Translations under genes and position numbers: made by a program
The notes under the pieces: generated by a model
Seen by the model: only the letters and a program-made list of their open reading frames with translations
Databases searched by the model: none
Told to the model about the DNA's origin: nothing
Shown here: one piece after another, positions 1 through 10,494 of the stretch
Position numbering within the stretch: the first letter of the stretch is position 1
Layout: every line of letters starts with the position of its first letter
From: Daldinia sp. FL1419
Taxonomy: Eukaryota > Ascomycota > Sordariomycetes > Xylariales > Hypoxylaceae
DNA length: 64,000 bases
Assembly: GCA_025201765.1 (NCBI GenBank)
Contig: MU623366.1
Span: forward strand, 186,001 to 250,000
Direction of reading: 5' to 3'

Positions 1-1
1 C

Positions 2-1045
2 CTCGACACCGCAAAAGAGATTGGTATCGGTGAGATCGCTACCGTTGTTGGACGATACTACGCTATGGACCGCGATAAGCGATGGGAAAGAGTCGAGATT
101 GCCCTTAAGGGTATGATTCTGGGAGAGGGAGAGGAGAGCTCCGATCCGGTTAAGACCGTTAAGGAAAGATACGAGAAGGGTGAAAATGACGAGTTCCTTA
201 AGCCCATTATCGTTGGTGGTAAAGAAGCTCGTATCCAGGATGGTGACGAGGTTTTCTTCTTCAACTACCGATCTGATCGTGTCCGACAGATCACCCAACT
301 ACTCGGCGGTGTTGACAGGTCGCCCAGGCCCGACTTCCCTTACCCCAAGATCAACCTTGTTACTATGACCCAATACAAGGCCGACTACCCCTTCGAAATT
401 GCCTTTAAGCCCCAACATATGGGTAACGTGTTGGCCGAGTGGCTCGGCAAGCAAGGTGTCAAGCAGGTTCACATCGCCGAAACCGAGAAATACGCTCACG
501 TAACGTTCTTCTTCAACGGTGGTGTTGAGAAGGCCTTCGCCCTAGAGACCCGAGACGAATCTCAGGATCTGGTGCCTTCCAACAAGACCGTCGCAACATA
601 CGACAAGGCACCTGAGATGAGTGCCGACGGGGTTGCAAAACAGGTCTGCAAGCGACTAGCGGAGCAGGAGTTCCCGTTCGTCATGAACAACTTTGCTCCT
701 CCGGATATGGTTGGACACACGGGCGTGTACGAGGCAGCAATCGTGGGTTGCGAAGCCACTGACAAGGCTATCGGCCTGATCCGCGATGCTTGCAAGAAGG
801 AGGGATACATCCTCTTCATCACTGCCGACCACGGTAACGCTGAGGAGATGAAGTTCCCCGATGGAAAGCCCAAGACTTCTCACACCACCAACAAGGTTCC
901 CTTCATCATGGATAACGCTCCTAAGGGCTGGTCGTTGAAGAAGGCCGATGGCGTCCTTGGAGACGTCGCCCCGACTATTTTGACGGCGATGGGCCTACCA
1001 GTCCCCGAGGAGATGACTGGAAATAGTCTCTTGGTTGTTGAATAA
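2..1045 (+). CDS. 2,3-bisphosphoglycerate-independent phosphoglycerate mutase, C-terminal part (5' end outside window)
   Basis: Partial gene: the reading frame is open from base 2 and runs 347 codons to TAA at 1043-1045. The enzyme interconverts 3- and 2-phosphoglycerate in cytosolic glycolysis and gluconeogenesis with a Mn-dependent phosphoserine intermediate. Family motifs are unmistakable: FFFNYRSDRVRQ, the HIAETEKYAHVTFFFNGG segment, PPDMVGHTG, and the metal-binding TADHGNAEEM near the C-terminus, followed by the usual ending MTGNSLLVVE. The family is about 510-525 residues, so roughly the first third (including the phosphoserine region) lies before the window. No intron is seen in this part. 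Codon use is GC-ending, as in a highly expressed housekeeping gene. An internal ATG at 65 is not the start, because conserved sequence continues upstream of it. Confidence 0.96.
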   Translation, partial: LDTAKEIGIGEIATVVGRYYAMDRDKRWERVEIALKGMILGEGEESSDPVKTVKERYEKGENDEFLKPIIVGGKEARIQDGDEVFFFNYRSDRVRQITQLLGGVDRSPRPDFPYPKINLVTMTQYKADYPFEIAFKPQHMGNVLAEWLGKQGVKQVHIAETEKYAHVTFFFNGGVEKAFALETRDESQDLVPSNKTVATYDKAPEMSADGVAKQVCKRLAEQEFPFVMNNFAPPDMVGHTGVYEAAIVGCEATDKAIGLIRDACKKEGYILFITADHGNAEEMKFPDGKPKTSHTTNKVPFIMDNAPKGWSLKKADGVLGDVAPTILTAMGLPVPEEMTGNSLLVVE

Positions 1046-1593
1046 ATGGCATCATTTCGTAGAGCATCATTGTTAGGACACTGGGCTAGATGAGGAGTTG
1101 GTAGGGTTTAGGTAGAGGCGACAAATAGGAGGCGTAGAGATACCAACCGTATTAGACGATGAATATGGTTATTGATAATAGACTATTTTTTATGACTTAT
1201 TCTATGAATTATTCTATGAATTATTGTCTTAGGTAGTATGAAACCAATTTTGATGATAAATTCATGCGAATTATTGATTGGTTAGATTTAAAGTTAAGAT
1301 GCTGACGGAGATGGTTCATTTTTCGTCTTGAAGCTTCCGAGTTCTTGGGCTCGAAGGTATGCATTGCTTTCTAACCGTTAGGTTAGATGTATGCCTGTGA
1401 GGTTAAGTGGAACCCTTACCTAATATCGCCGATATGTAAATGCGCTTGTCCTTTTAGGTATTAGCGCGCACACTCGGTTTGACAATTCCAAAACTTCAGC
1501 AACTTTAATCACAGCCCCACCAAAACCGACTTTTTCCTGAACTTCGACCATCGTGAAAGGACTCGCTTCGACCCCCTCGCGATCACCTCCAAG
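1046..1593. other. Intergenic: iPGM 3' side and eIF3k promoter
   Basis: No gene seen. It holds AT-rich downstream sequence of the mutase, including a short direct repeat of TCTATGAATTAT around 1200-1224, then the promoter and 5' leader of the downstream eIF3k gene, with a C-rich leader just before its ATG at 1594. Confidence 0.5.
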
Positions 1594-2555
1594 ATGGATT
1601 CCGAAGACCCCCAAGAGCGTCCCGAGGACGTTAGCAACATCATCAACGGCTTAGAGCGATACAACCCCGAAGCCGTGGGCAACCTAGAGGACTACCTGCG
1701 CCACCAGTGCGAAAACAGATATACCGATTCCAATGCGAACCGAACATTGCTGAAGCTGTAAGTATTACTATTATCATTTTAAAAGTGATCAATATTCTGT
1801 GCTGTCTCTTCGGTTGGAACGATGATCAAATTATCCACGTTTCCTATTACCTGACCAGCAGCGACGTATTATAAACGTTGTGTTGTCGTGATGTCTCTTA
1901 TTAGCTCTATCTGACCTCCAAAGTTGACTTTCCCCTCGCGCTACTTCCTATGCATCTCCATTTTTGCCCGAGGTTCTCGTACCAGTGAAGCTAACCATAG
2001 ATGCAAACTCTTAGGTACCAACTCAACCCCGACCGCGTTAAGGAAGAGGTCATCACAAACATCCTAGTCAAGGCCTTGACTCTGTTCCCATCTCCCCAGT
2101 TCTCTCTGGCTCTACACCTGATCCCTCCTCACCTCGTGGCGCCTAACTCGCGCGCCGAGCTTCCCGAGGCTATCTCTAAGCTACGAGAGCTCAACCTCCA
2201 GCTGCAAGGTGCTCAGTACGCTCGTTTCTGGGCTACGCTAGACTCGGATGACCTATACGCCGACTTAACCACCGACATTGACGGCTTTGAGGAGCTGATC
2301 CGCGGCCGTATTGCTACCCTCATCAGCCACGCCTACCGTGAGATCGAGCTCTCCGTTCTCGAGCAGTGGCTCGGTCTCGAAGGCCAAGCCGCCGAGAAAT
2401 TCGTCACCGAGACCGCCGGCTGGAAGGTCGAAGGTGCCGTCGTCCAGATCCCTCGCAACCCCGAGAACGAGGCCAAGAAGAGCGAAGTCCGCGAGGACGT
2501 CAACGTAGACATGTTCTCGAGAGTCATCAGACGGGCCTGGGAAGAGACTGTATAA
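1594..2555 (+). CDS. eIF3k: Eukaryotic translation initiation factor 3 subunit K
   Basis: Two exons, 1594-1757 and 2015-2555, give 234 aa. The intron (1758-2014) starts GTAAGT, ends TTAG, and splits a Leu codon so that LLKL joins to YQLNPD, as in fungal eIF3k. The N-terminal exon carries NGLERYNPEAVGNLEDYL and the second exon VITNILVKALTLFPSP, both family signatures. The C-terminal part is a PCI/CSN8-like winged-helix region, with SHAYREIELSVLEQWLGL and the QIPRNPENEAK stretch. The protein is a small non-core subunit of the eIF3 complex on the 40S ribosome. The start ATG at 1594 follows a C-rich leader and gives the expected N-terminal length. The intron is long for this locus, and its interior has no open frame. 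Confidence 0.93.
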
Positions 2556-3073
2556 AGTCCCGAGTACCTACCCTCTAGAACTATTTCTACGACTTCGGCG
2601 GTAAGGGTGGTGGCGATGGTGGATCGGTAGCGAGACTAAAACAGACAGCATTGGGAAAGGCGACAGATACCGCCTTTGGCGTTACGGATGACGAGTTCGG
2701 ATATTTTCCGGATTTGATGTAATGTGCTGTTTTGCTCTGCCGTCGTTAGATTGGCGGCTACGAGATATCAGAAACGAAATAAAAATCACGATCTGAATGA
2801 ACATGACGCGCCATTTCTTGCCACCGCGTAATCACTGCCATCTTCTTTCCTATTGCGGGGGTTCTAATTAATAGCTGGACTTGTAGAATCGAAAAGGGGC
2901 TATGCTTTAACAAACAAGTAATAATAAGAGGTAGGGTTAAAAGGTTGAGCATATCCCATATTTCTCATAAACTTTGATACGAGCTTTCCGCTATAAACGC
3001 TTACTCTTCCATTCCCCTTCTCCTTCCGCAGGCCTTACACACTCGAGAGATATAATACCCAGCGACTTCCTTA
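2556..3073. other. Intergenic between convergent eIF3k and TSR4-like genes
   Basis: Shared 3' region of two convergent genes. No complete gene seen. A 47-codon open stretch after an in-frame TAG (2579-2722) has no start codon and was not called. Confidence 0.45.
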
Positions 3074-4471
3074 CTATCGCCGGGCACCCGTAGCGGTCAG
3101 CTCCTCCCACTGCACACCAGCCCACTCCTCCAAGTACCCAACCTCGCCCTCACCTACGCCTCGTGCCTGACAATCCCTCTCGCACACCCCCACAATCACA
3201 GTACCCCAATCCATACCCTCGAGGGACATATCATCCACCTCCAGCTCCGTAATCGCATGCGGCGTCATCTGCACTTCGAAAGCCCTCGGGCCGCCACAAT
3301 TCGCGCATCTTGGCATACCCCTCGCCGCCGAGGTAGTTACCCCGTTTCCAGGCCCGGTACTCGGCGCGGCGAATAACTTGCCGACGGAATCAGTCTTGGA
3401 GTACAGGAGCGGCTGTCCGCCGAACTCGTATCGGATGCTTTGTTCCGGGTTCTGCGCCAGTCGGTCCGCGAAGCGCTGGAAAGCGGCGTCCATAGAGGAC
3501 TCGAAGACTTCGCGGTCTTCTTTTCCGCCCTTTCCACCACCAGCACTGTTATCGTCGACGTCCATGCGTGTGTTTTGCGGGATGGTGGTGGGTGTGGGGT
3601 CGAGGGTTTCGTACTCGGCTTCCGAGAGGTAGGCAATTGGGTATGGGGGCGGTTGCTCGGCTTCGGTGGGCCAGGGCTCGGATGGGGTGGGAGGGACGGC
3701 GGGTTGTTGGGTGTTGTTTAGGTTGAGGGTTTCGGCGAAAGTACGCGGGAGGGATTTTAGGTCTTCTGTGGGAGATTCTGGCTTGGGTTCGGGTTTTGTC
3801 TCTGTTGGGGGAGGAGGCGATGAGGGCGTGCTGAAGGGGTTTCCGGTTGCGAATGGATTGCTTCCTGCCGAGGAGGCGGTCGATGTGGAAAACGGGTTGG
3901 CGGAACCAGATGGTGAGCCGATCGTCTTGGCGCCGAAGAGCGTCTCTCCTAGATTCGACGGCGGTTGGGGCTTTGGCTGCTCTTCTTTCGATTTTGGCTT
4001 CTTCTCCTCCTTAGTCGCAGTCGTAGTAGCAGCAGTTGCGCTTCCAGGGACTATTCGTATGCTGCGCAGTGCACGAATACTGCCCTCTTTTCTACGGCAC
4101 GTCTTCCGCCGACATGAGAAGACATATAGTCGGCGTTCGTGACCAGGGAAACGATCTGGTAGTTCACCGTCCAGTTGTAGAAGTAGAACCATGAGGTCTT
4201 TGCATATCTTACACCGCGCGAGAGCAGCCGATGGTGGATTATTTTGATCGAGCCATTCCTATATATGTATATAAATATTAATTCTAATATCAGTTGCGGA
4301 ATATGAGATAATTGGGAAATGCGTATAAAATCGGGTATCGCATACCGGACGACCTCCCAGTCGACTTATACTATCGTCGCCTGAGTCTCTCGACGCATAT
4401 CCTAGAAGCACATTGGTCTCGGTGAAATCGTCTTCTTCGCCAGCAGACGAATCACTATCGTACGGAGCCAT
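3074..4471 (-). CDS. TSR4/PDCD2-family 20S rRNA accumulation protein
   Basis: Two exons on the minus strand, 4471-4346 and 4258-3074, give 436 aa. The intron (4345-4259) starts GTATGC and ends ATAG, and joins SRLGGRP to EWLDQNN, the conserved opening of PDCD2/Tsr4 proteins. Domains: an acidic N-terminus; the LGYA motif; a CKIC zinc-binding motif and the FSCRRKTCRRKEGSIRALR block (roughly residues 40-110); a long Ser/Pro/Thr-rich low-complexity linker; and the PDCD2_C domain with QSIRYEFGGQPLLYSK and the second zinc site CANCGGPRAFEVQMTPH. In yeast Tsr4 is a dedicated chaperone of ribosomal protein uS5 (Rps2), needed for 40S maturation. That this copy does the same is inferred from family membership. 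The window gives no sign of special regulation. Confidence 0.92.
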
Positions 4472-6492
4472 TCTTTTAATTGTGTATGATTTAAAATGTA
4501 GATGAAGTTTTGTTTCTTCAAGTTTAACTTTGTCGCATTTACTGTTTTTTTTTTTCTTATCGATTTGGAGGGGTTAATGGAGGGGCTAATCTGCCGTTGT
4601 CGTTAGGTACCTAGGTACCAAGCTTTGCAGATATCGACTTATGTAATAATTTATAGGAATAACCTCATTTATACATTTATACACTTACATTCTCACTTCC
4701 TTATTATTAATATAACTATCTTTCTAACTCACACCAGGACTATTATATATCGTACACTTATTTCCTTGTCCAATTCTGTCATGCTTTTAGTCGTCTTACG
4801 TGTAGAACAAATCATTTGTCGTATACCTACCTATTTAAGAGCTTTCTAAGGTGGTTTTATACTGGCTCGGAATATCCGGACTTGCCTCATGACAAACTCA
4901 AGACGTCCCCTTCTGATGTCTTACCTTAGGTATCCTCTATGTTATCTGTTTTATTATAAGGGAGAGTAAGCTATTAGCGTTGCGTAACTCGGGAGGACCA
5001 AACAAACAAGTCACTTAGTCGGAATTTGGAAATAGGCGACCAGTTGGAATCTAAGAAACGTCCTGCTCTACGGGCTTCATATTATTTCTCATCTTTAAGC
5101 AAGAATTCATCACAAACACTACAATTAATGATATGAACTCAGGAAAATGATTAGTTGAATACCCACCTAGGTAGGTAGATGTGGCATATTTTCAGATGCG
5201 CTCATTCAGAACACTCAACTAAAGACATGATAGACAAACAACCCCCTTCCGTGCTATTACTGTCCTAACAAGAAACTTCGACTCGTCTAAGGAGCGAATT
5301 ATATAGTCTTACAATGACAGTAGGTATTTATTATCTCTATTATGGTAAAGTTTTTCATGTCAACTATTTAGGTAATAACTATAGGTAATATACTGAAATA
5401 TTAGCTCAATACAACTCCCGAAAATTTAGAAACTAACGTGCTTTCTCAAGTTGGGGGTCATGTAATTCTCTGCACAGTAACTTAAAGTACCTCCCGCTTC
5501 TCTACGCTTCTGTTGCACTTTTCTTTCATTTTATATTTTCTTCTTCCTTTTTTTAATGGAAAAAGCATTTGTTGGCTTTTTCCTTCTTAGAATCGCTCTG
5601 GACTTAACATGGACTTTCCCAAGAATGCAAGCTGTAAGCAATACTAAAACGCCATTATATTCTTACATAAGTTTCCCCATGCCGCCGCCGACCTAATGGG
5701 TCAGGGATACCTAGTTAAGAAGACCCATACCTTGAGGTATATCCCGTGGTCATTGACAGGGGCTTTGCCGTATGCGGTATCCCTCCGGCGTGGTTTCAAG
5801 AGTATATTGCGAGCGTGTGCCCCAACCATCTGAATCCCCGTGGCTGTCCCACCGTTGTCTGCAGAGATTAAATTGATAACTATCCGTGGCGGCTAGTATT
5901 GATAAATCACTGGACTGCCCGAAACCGGGCGTCTATAATACTTCGGGATTCATTGGATGTATAGGAGAGTGGATCTAAATAACAAAACTATTGTATACTT
6001 TCCAAAGCCACCTTGGCTTGAAACATAGAAGTAATAGATGGGAAGGAGGACCAGTCGGATCCCCATCCCATCCCAAGACATGCATTAAATTTTCTCTTCT
6101 AACCCACACAGTTTTAACTTGGAGACCTTCCTTGCGAATCTATACGCTATCCAAGAATCAGTACAGTTCGGTGTCTATCACCGCTAATTCTTGTCCTTCT
6201 CGGCTGTTGCTCGGTCTTATGTATGATTTCAAATTCGTTGGATTCAGTATCTATTTGCGGCAAGCGAATGACCAATTGATACTAACGGAATTCCGAGAAG
6301 GGCCGTCGTTGTACGATCTATTCTTCGCGCTCCGAAAGTTTGAACGCGAAGCCGGGGCGAGGTATAGCCCTCGATATGCCTGAGAGTAGGACTATATAAA
6401 GACTCCTATCCGTAGTTTCATATCACATCCAGCAGTATACTCTGCCTAGAGACGGATTATTTACCAGAAGCTGCTTCCAACACACTATAACC
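4472..6492. other. Intergenic, AT-rich, no supported gene
   Basis: About 2 kb upstream of both the TSR4-like gene (minus) and the amidohydrolase (plus). It carries scattered TAGGTACCTAGGTACC-type repeats (for example 4604-4619 and about 5165-5178). An open frame at 5991-6383 lacks an ATG and homology and was rejected. The last 110 bases look like a short leader for the amidohydrolase, with a TATATAAAG box at about 6393-6401. Confidence 0.45.
4604..4619. repeat. Palindromic TACCTAGGTA repeat copy
   Basis: TAGGTACCTAGGTACC, about 130 bases upstream of the TSR4-like gene. Confidence 0.7.
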
Positions 6493-7931
6493 ATGTCCTC
6501 ATCACTACTCATTAAAGATGTCCGTATCTTTGACGGCGAAAGAGAAATTCCGTCTGGGAGCGTGCTCGTGGAAAACGGTTTAATTAAACAAGTGTCAGAC
6601 AGTTCCTTGACTGCTCCAGGTCCATCTACTGTGGTTATTTCCAAGCCAGGGCATACATTGATTCCTGGACTTATCGATGGCCATATCCATGCGGACGTAG
6701 ACGAAGAAAATTCGACGCTTAGGCAGTCCCTAAAGTTTGGCCTCACTACTGTCTGCGACATGCACCAAGAAGCGGAGAATATCGGTACACTCAGGGAACA
6801 AGCTGCAAAGGATCCGGATTCGGCGGACTATAAGACTGCTAGTCAAGCCGCAACTGTGTCTGGAGGGTGGCCAACACCTGCTATATTGGCACATGACAGC
6901 TCGGAAGAAGTACCTATGGAGCCCACCTCGCACTTTGGAATCTTGTAATGTGCTAACAAAAACTCAGACCAAGGCTCGAATCTCGAATTGGCCAAATATA
7001 AGGAGCCAAGCTGACGTTGATGCCTTCATCCGAGACCGTCTTAACGATAAAGTGGACTACGTGAAGCTCATACACGAAAATGGCGACAGCTTATCCGTAA
7101 AACCTAATTTAATACCAGTGGAGCTTCAGAAATCAATCGTCGATTCTGCCCATAAGAACGGCCTTCTTGCAGTTGCACATGCCTTGGGCCTTCAAGGTAC
7201 GATGGAAATGCTACAGATTGGCGTGGACGGGATGGTGCACACTTTCTTCGACCAGCCACCTACAAAGGCTGTCATTAACGCGTACCGCTCAACCAATGCG
7301 TAAGCTTCCCATAAGATCCAGGGCCTCGGTGTTGATAGCGTGAATCTAACGAGTTGGATACAGATACTGCAGTCCAACCCTGGTGACGATCGCCAGCGTG
7401 ACGGCGGAGGGGTTGAAAGACCAACAGAGGTACTGCGCGGATCCTCGCGCTCATAAGCACCTGGGCGATCAAAGTAAAAAGAATCTTCACAGGTGCATGG
7501 CACTTGGGAATGGAGAGGCAAAGGTAGAGTACGCTTACCAGAGCGTGAGAGAGATGAAAGCTGCCGGCGTGGATATCATCTTGTAAGTTTAATCACGCTA
7601 TATGATTATACTGGTCACTAAGTCTTCTTTTAGGGGATCCGATTCTGCTGGCCCTGCACATGGGACTGCTTTTGGTCTTTCAGCGCACCAGGAGCTTGCC
7701 GTGCTCGTGAAGGAATGTGGGTTCTCTCCGAAGGAGGCATTGAGGGCCGGAACTGCATTGGTAGCCAAGAGATTGCGCCTCAACGACAGAGGACGAATCG
7801 CAGAGGGACTGAGGGCGGACCTGGTACTAGTAGAGGGTAACCCTCTCCAGGATATCGACCATACACTTAACCTCCGAGGCGTGTGGAAGAAGGGGACTCT
7901 CTGCTCAACGTATAATGATATTGCGGCGTAG
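6493..7931 (+). CDS. Metal-dependent amidohydrolase (imidazolonepropionase-like)
   Basis: Four exons, 6493-6909, 6968-7299, 7364-7582 and 7634-7931, give 421 aa. The introns are 58, 64 and 51 nt, and reading phase is kept at every junction. Family motifs sit in order: the beta-strand start MSSSLLIKDVRIFDG; LIPGLIDGHIH with metal ligands H64 and H66; YVKLIHENG with the probable carbamylated or ligand Lys at about 172; VAHALG with His about 210; DGMVHTFF with His about 230; and GSDSAGPAHG with the catalytic Asp about 326. The C-terminus returns to the composite domain (GRIAEGLRADLVLVEGNP). It belongs to the Amidohydro_1 superfamily and probably hydrolyses a cyclic amide or related C-N bond; the substrate cannot be read from sequence. 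It has no signal peptide. It stands alone, with no pathway neighbours. Confidence 0.88.
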
Positions 7932-8308
7932 GTTATTAGACCACGGCGACTGATTTACGAAGCATACAAAAAAGTCTTAAGAAACACGCATAACTAGCTT
8001 TGAAGAAAAGTTGAATACACACTCATTCATATAGTCAATACATAAACTTGGGATATCGCGGGTATGGTTCGATAAAATGCGGTTGCACTATAGCACTAAG
8101 AAAAATACTATACCTAATAAGCGTCGAAACATTATATGAAAAAGAAAAAGAGAAGTGTTGTAAATGTTGAATGTCTTATTACCTATATTATATAACGTAA
8201 ATAGGTGCAGGTTAGTCAAACAATTCATTGAAGTATGAATGACCCTAAATTGTAGCTTGACGAAAATAGGGGGAGGATATAAACGCATATTTCCAACCAA
8301 CTTTCATA
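7932..8308. other. Intergenic between amidohydrolase and tRNA-Glu
   Basis: AT-rich 3' region of the amidohydrolase and 5' flank of the tRNA. No gene seen. Confidence 0.45.
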
Positions 8309-8401
8309 TCCGAATTGGTGTAGTGGCTAACATTTGACGCTCTCAAGACTTCCTAGTCTCGAAGCACCGTCAAGCCCGGGGTTCGATTCCCCGATTCGGA
8401 G
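8309..8401 (+). tRNA. tRNA-Glu (anticodon CTC) with a 21-nt intron
   Basis: The cloverleaf folds by eye. The acceptor stem TCCGAAT (8309-8315) pairs perfectly with ATTCGGA (8394-8400), with discriminator G at 8401. The anticodon stem TGACG/CGTCA (8335-8339 with 8368-8372) encloses loop CTCTCA-C, giving anticodon CTC at 8342-8344. The T arm is CGGGG/CCCCG with loop TTCGATT. A 21-nt insertion (8346-8366) sits right after position 37, the canonical site for nuclear tRNA introns. A run of five T (8405-8409) directly downstream fits an RNA polymerase III terminator. The 5' start TCCGA and the CCCGGGGTTCGA T-arm agree with fungal tRNA-Glu. Confidence 0.93.
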
Positions 8402-8404
8402 TTC

Positions 8405-8409
8405 TTTTT
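8405..8409 (+). terminator. Pol III oligo-T terminator of the tRNA-Glu gene
   Basis: Five consecutive T residues begin four bases after the tRNA 3' end. Confidence 0.75.
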
Positions 8410-9918
8410 GGGTCTATCGCCTACCTGTTAATTCAAGTCCTTGGTTTCTTTATTCTGTGCGAATCGGATAAATTGAAATACCAATGTTTTTATAATTGTG
8501 GTCCCCTAAGCTAGGATTCTATATACACTAGTATATATGTGCACTAGGCAGCGGTGGATGTTGATGAAATTTTGGCGAGGTTTCCGGTCCCACTTGGGAA
8601 AGATGTTCGTCCCAAATCTATTTGGCGAATATGGACCCGATCTATCCCCTCGCAAGAGATGCTTCTAACCTACTCAGAAGGGTTTGTTATCATGCCGACA
8701 CTAAAGTTGGATGCTTCACCTAGTGCGATATATTACAAATGGTAAAATGGAAAGTCGACATGACGATTTGAAAATCCCTTGAGCCCAATCAACTTGAATA
8801 TCGAACGGTTAATGCTTGCCAAGAATAGCGAATCCATGGTTAAGTCCAACGGACCCCATATTGTAGTTACAGTTGATTTTGTGGACTCGCGCATCGTTGA
8901 GGGGTTTTGTTTTCCGAGACCGAGTCAATTCCGCGAAGGGGAATTACTCGATTTTCCTACCTTCTTCCCACAATACCAAACGTAACACATTTTTCGATAA
9001 TATGACACATCCACAATTGAATTTCATCTAACCCTATTACAAGTTAAAGTAGTATATTCACTTCTGGGATGCCTTCGTGGATGACAAGTAGAAGAGATAT
9101 TGGAAACTAAGTGATATATCTATTAGTTATTAGTCCAAATATTTCTGAGCAGTACCTATAAGCACTAACTTAGAAAAGACTTGAGCACTCTGAACTCGAA
9201 TCGAATCTTGTTTATTACGAGAGTGACTGATGTAAATTTCCCTACGGGGCGGGGTATATATTCAATGAGTGGGTATGGTTTATTGTAGGTATACTCTTTT
9301 ACTTGGAAGTCACAGTTGTTACGAATCCCAAGACATGATACAATCAAAAATCACTTGTCTATATGTTATCTCCATTGACAACTTTGAAAGTCGTCCAAAG
9401 CACGCCGACGCGATTTCTGGTGACCTAATATACACAGAACATTTAATAATATCTTGGATTGCCGTACAAAATAACAGATAATTCGAGATTTAACATGACT
9501 GAAAACTTCTCAAGCGTATGAGCAGTAACTCCCGTGTTCATAATGGCGGAACAATAATGATTCCCAGACAAATATACGGGACAATTGAATTAATATTTTT
9601 ACCCCTGAATCATCTAAATATCGTAGGTAATAAGCTGAATCCTGCCTGCATAATCCGTTTGCCACACATACCTAACCCTTTACTTATAAACATTACATAT
9701 TCCGGCCTTCGTCTGCTTTCAATTCCCACCATATTTCCATATCTATTCTAATTACTATTACAACGATTCTTTGGACTCCTCGACCAGAAAAAGGAAACCC
9801 CCCCCAAGACGACAATAGAAAAACAGGGGCAATCGCAACACCTAGTTTTCAACTAAGAGTATCCTACGCAAGATAATCAAAACGGGGGAGAGTTAGCTTG
9901 GTTGAGCGGTATTTCAAC
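8410..9918. other. Start of a gene-poor AT-rich region; possible decayed coding fragment at about 8554-8985
   Basis: No intact gene. Two stretches of 63 and 68 codons (8554-8745 and 8779-8985) lie in the same frame, separated by a TAA and a TGA. Both are moderately codon-like and could be relics of one gene broken by transition mutations, but no family is recognised. The rest is AT-rich. Confidence 0.3.
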
Positions 9919-10494
9919 ATGTCGCAGCTTAAGGACTTATTATCCGATGATCTCTCTGCTTAGAACGCGGAGCCATCAGTGCTAAAGTCCTCATCTGAGG
10001 TACCGAGCCAAACTTTGCCTCACCGACTACCCCAAATATCGTTCCCTCCTTGGGGACCGGTCCCATCGCCATCCGCCTTGACTTTTCCGGAACCTACTAC
10101 GCTTTCCACTCGGCGTACTCAGGCTACTACTACGACGCATTCTTCAATAGATGCAATCGTCATCGACACAAGTGGAGTGACGCTACCTACGTTGATTACT
10201 CCTTCTTCGACACCACCAACTGGTGCCATCATTACCATTGCGGTAATTTTGTCTTTCTTTGGACTTCTTTTCACTGTCTGCACGGGCCTTGTATGCTATA
10301 AAGGAATCAAGGGTCGTCGACAGCGGACCACGCATGAGGAAAGTGGTAACCTACCCCAAGATTCCGGCGCAAATGCGCCAACCCGACAAGCAAACCATGA
10401 GCGTGACGACGATGTACTTGGAGAGGATGGACATATAATCCACCATGATCAACCCCTCTCTAGTAACCCCGTCCAAAGAGTACCTAATAACTGA
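9919..10494 (+). pseudogene. Single-pass membrane protein gene interrupted by one TAG codon
   Basis: An ATG at 9919 opens a frame (MSQLKDLLSDDLSA) that meets TAG at 9961-9963 and then stays open for 176 more codons to TGA at 10492-10494. Downstream of the TAG comes a Pro/Ser/Thr-rich stretch of about 90 residues. It is followed by one strong hydrophobic segment (IITIAVILSFFGLLFTVC) and a basic stop-transfer patch (KGIKGRRQR), then an acidic hydrophilic tail. That is the layout of a type I-like fungal sensor or wall-anchored membrane protein. A CAG-to-TAG change would explain the stop. The alternative is an unseen upstream exon spliced at the CTTAG ending at 9963, but no ATG-bearing donor exon was found. 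No family was recognised. Confidence 0.5.

Noticed and set aside
2579..2722. 47-codon open stretch after eIF3k, Gly-rich, ending in TAA
   Set aside because: It begins after an in-frame TAG and has no ATG. Joining it to eIF3k would need a 29-nt intron, too short to splice.
3378..4142. Several long plus-strand frames opposite the TSR4-like gene
   Set aside because: Antisense shadows of a GC-rich, low-complexity coding exon.
5991..6383. 130-codon open frame upstream of the amidohydrolase
   Set aside because: It begins with TTG, shows no domain or clear coding signature, and ends just before a TATA-like box.
8554..8985. Two open stretches in one frame
   Set aside because: Separated by TAA and TGA, with no start ATG at the head and no family recognised. 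Kept only as a note on a possible relic in the intergenic entry.
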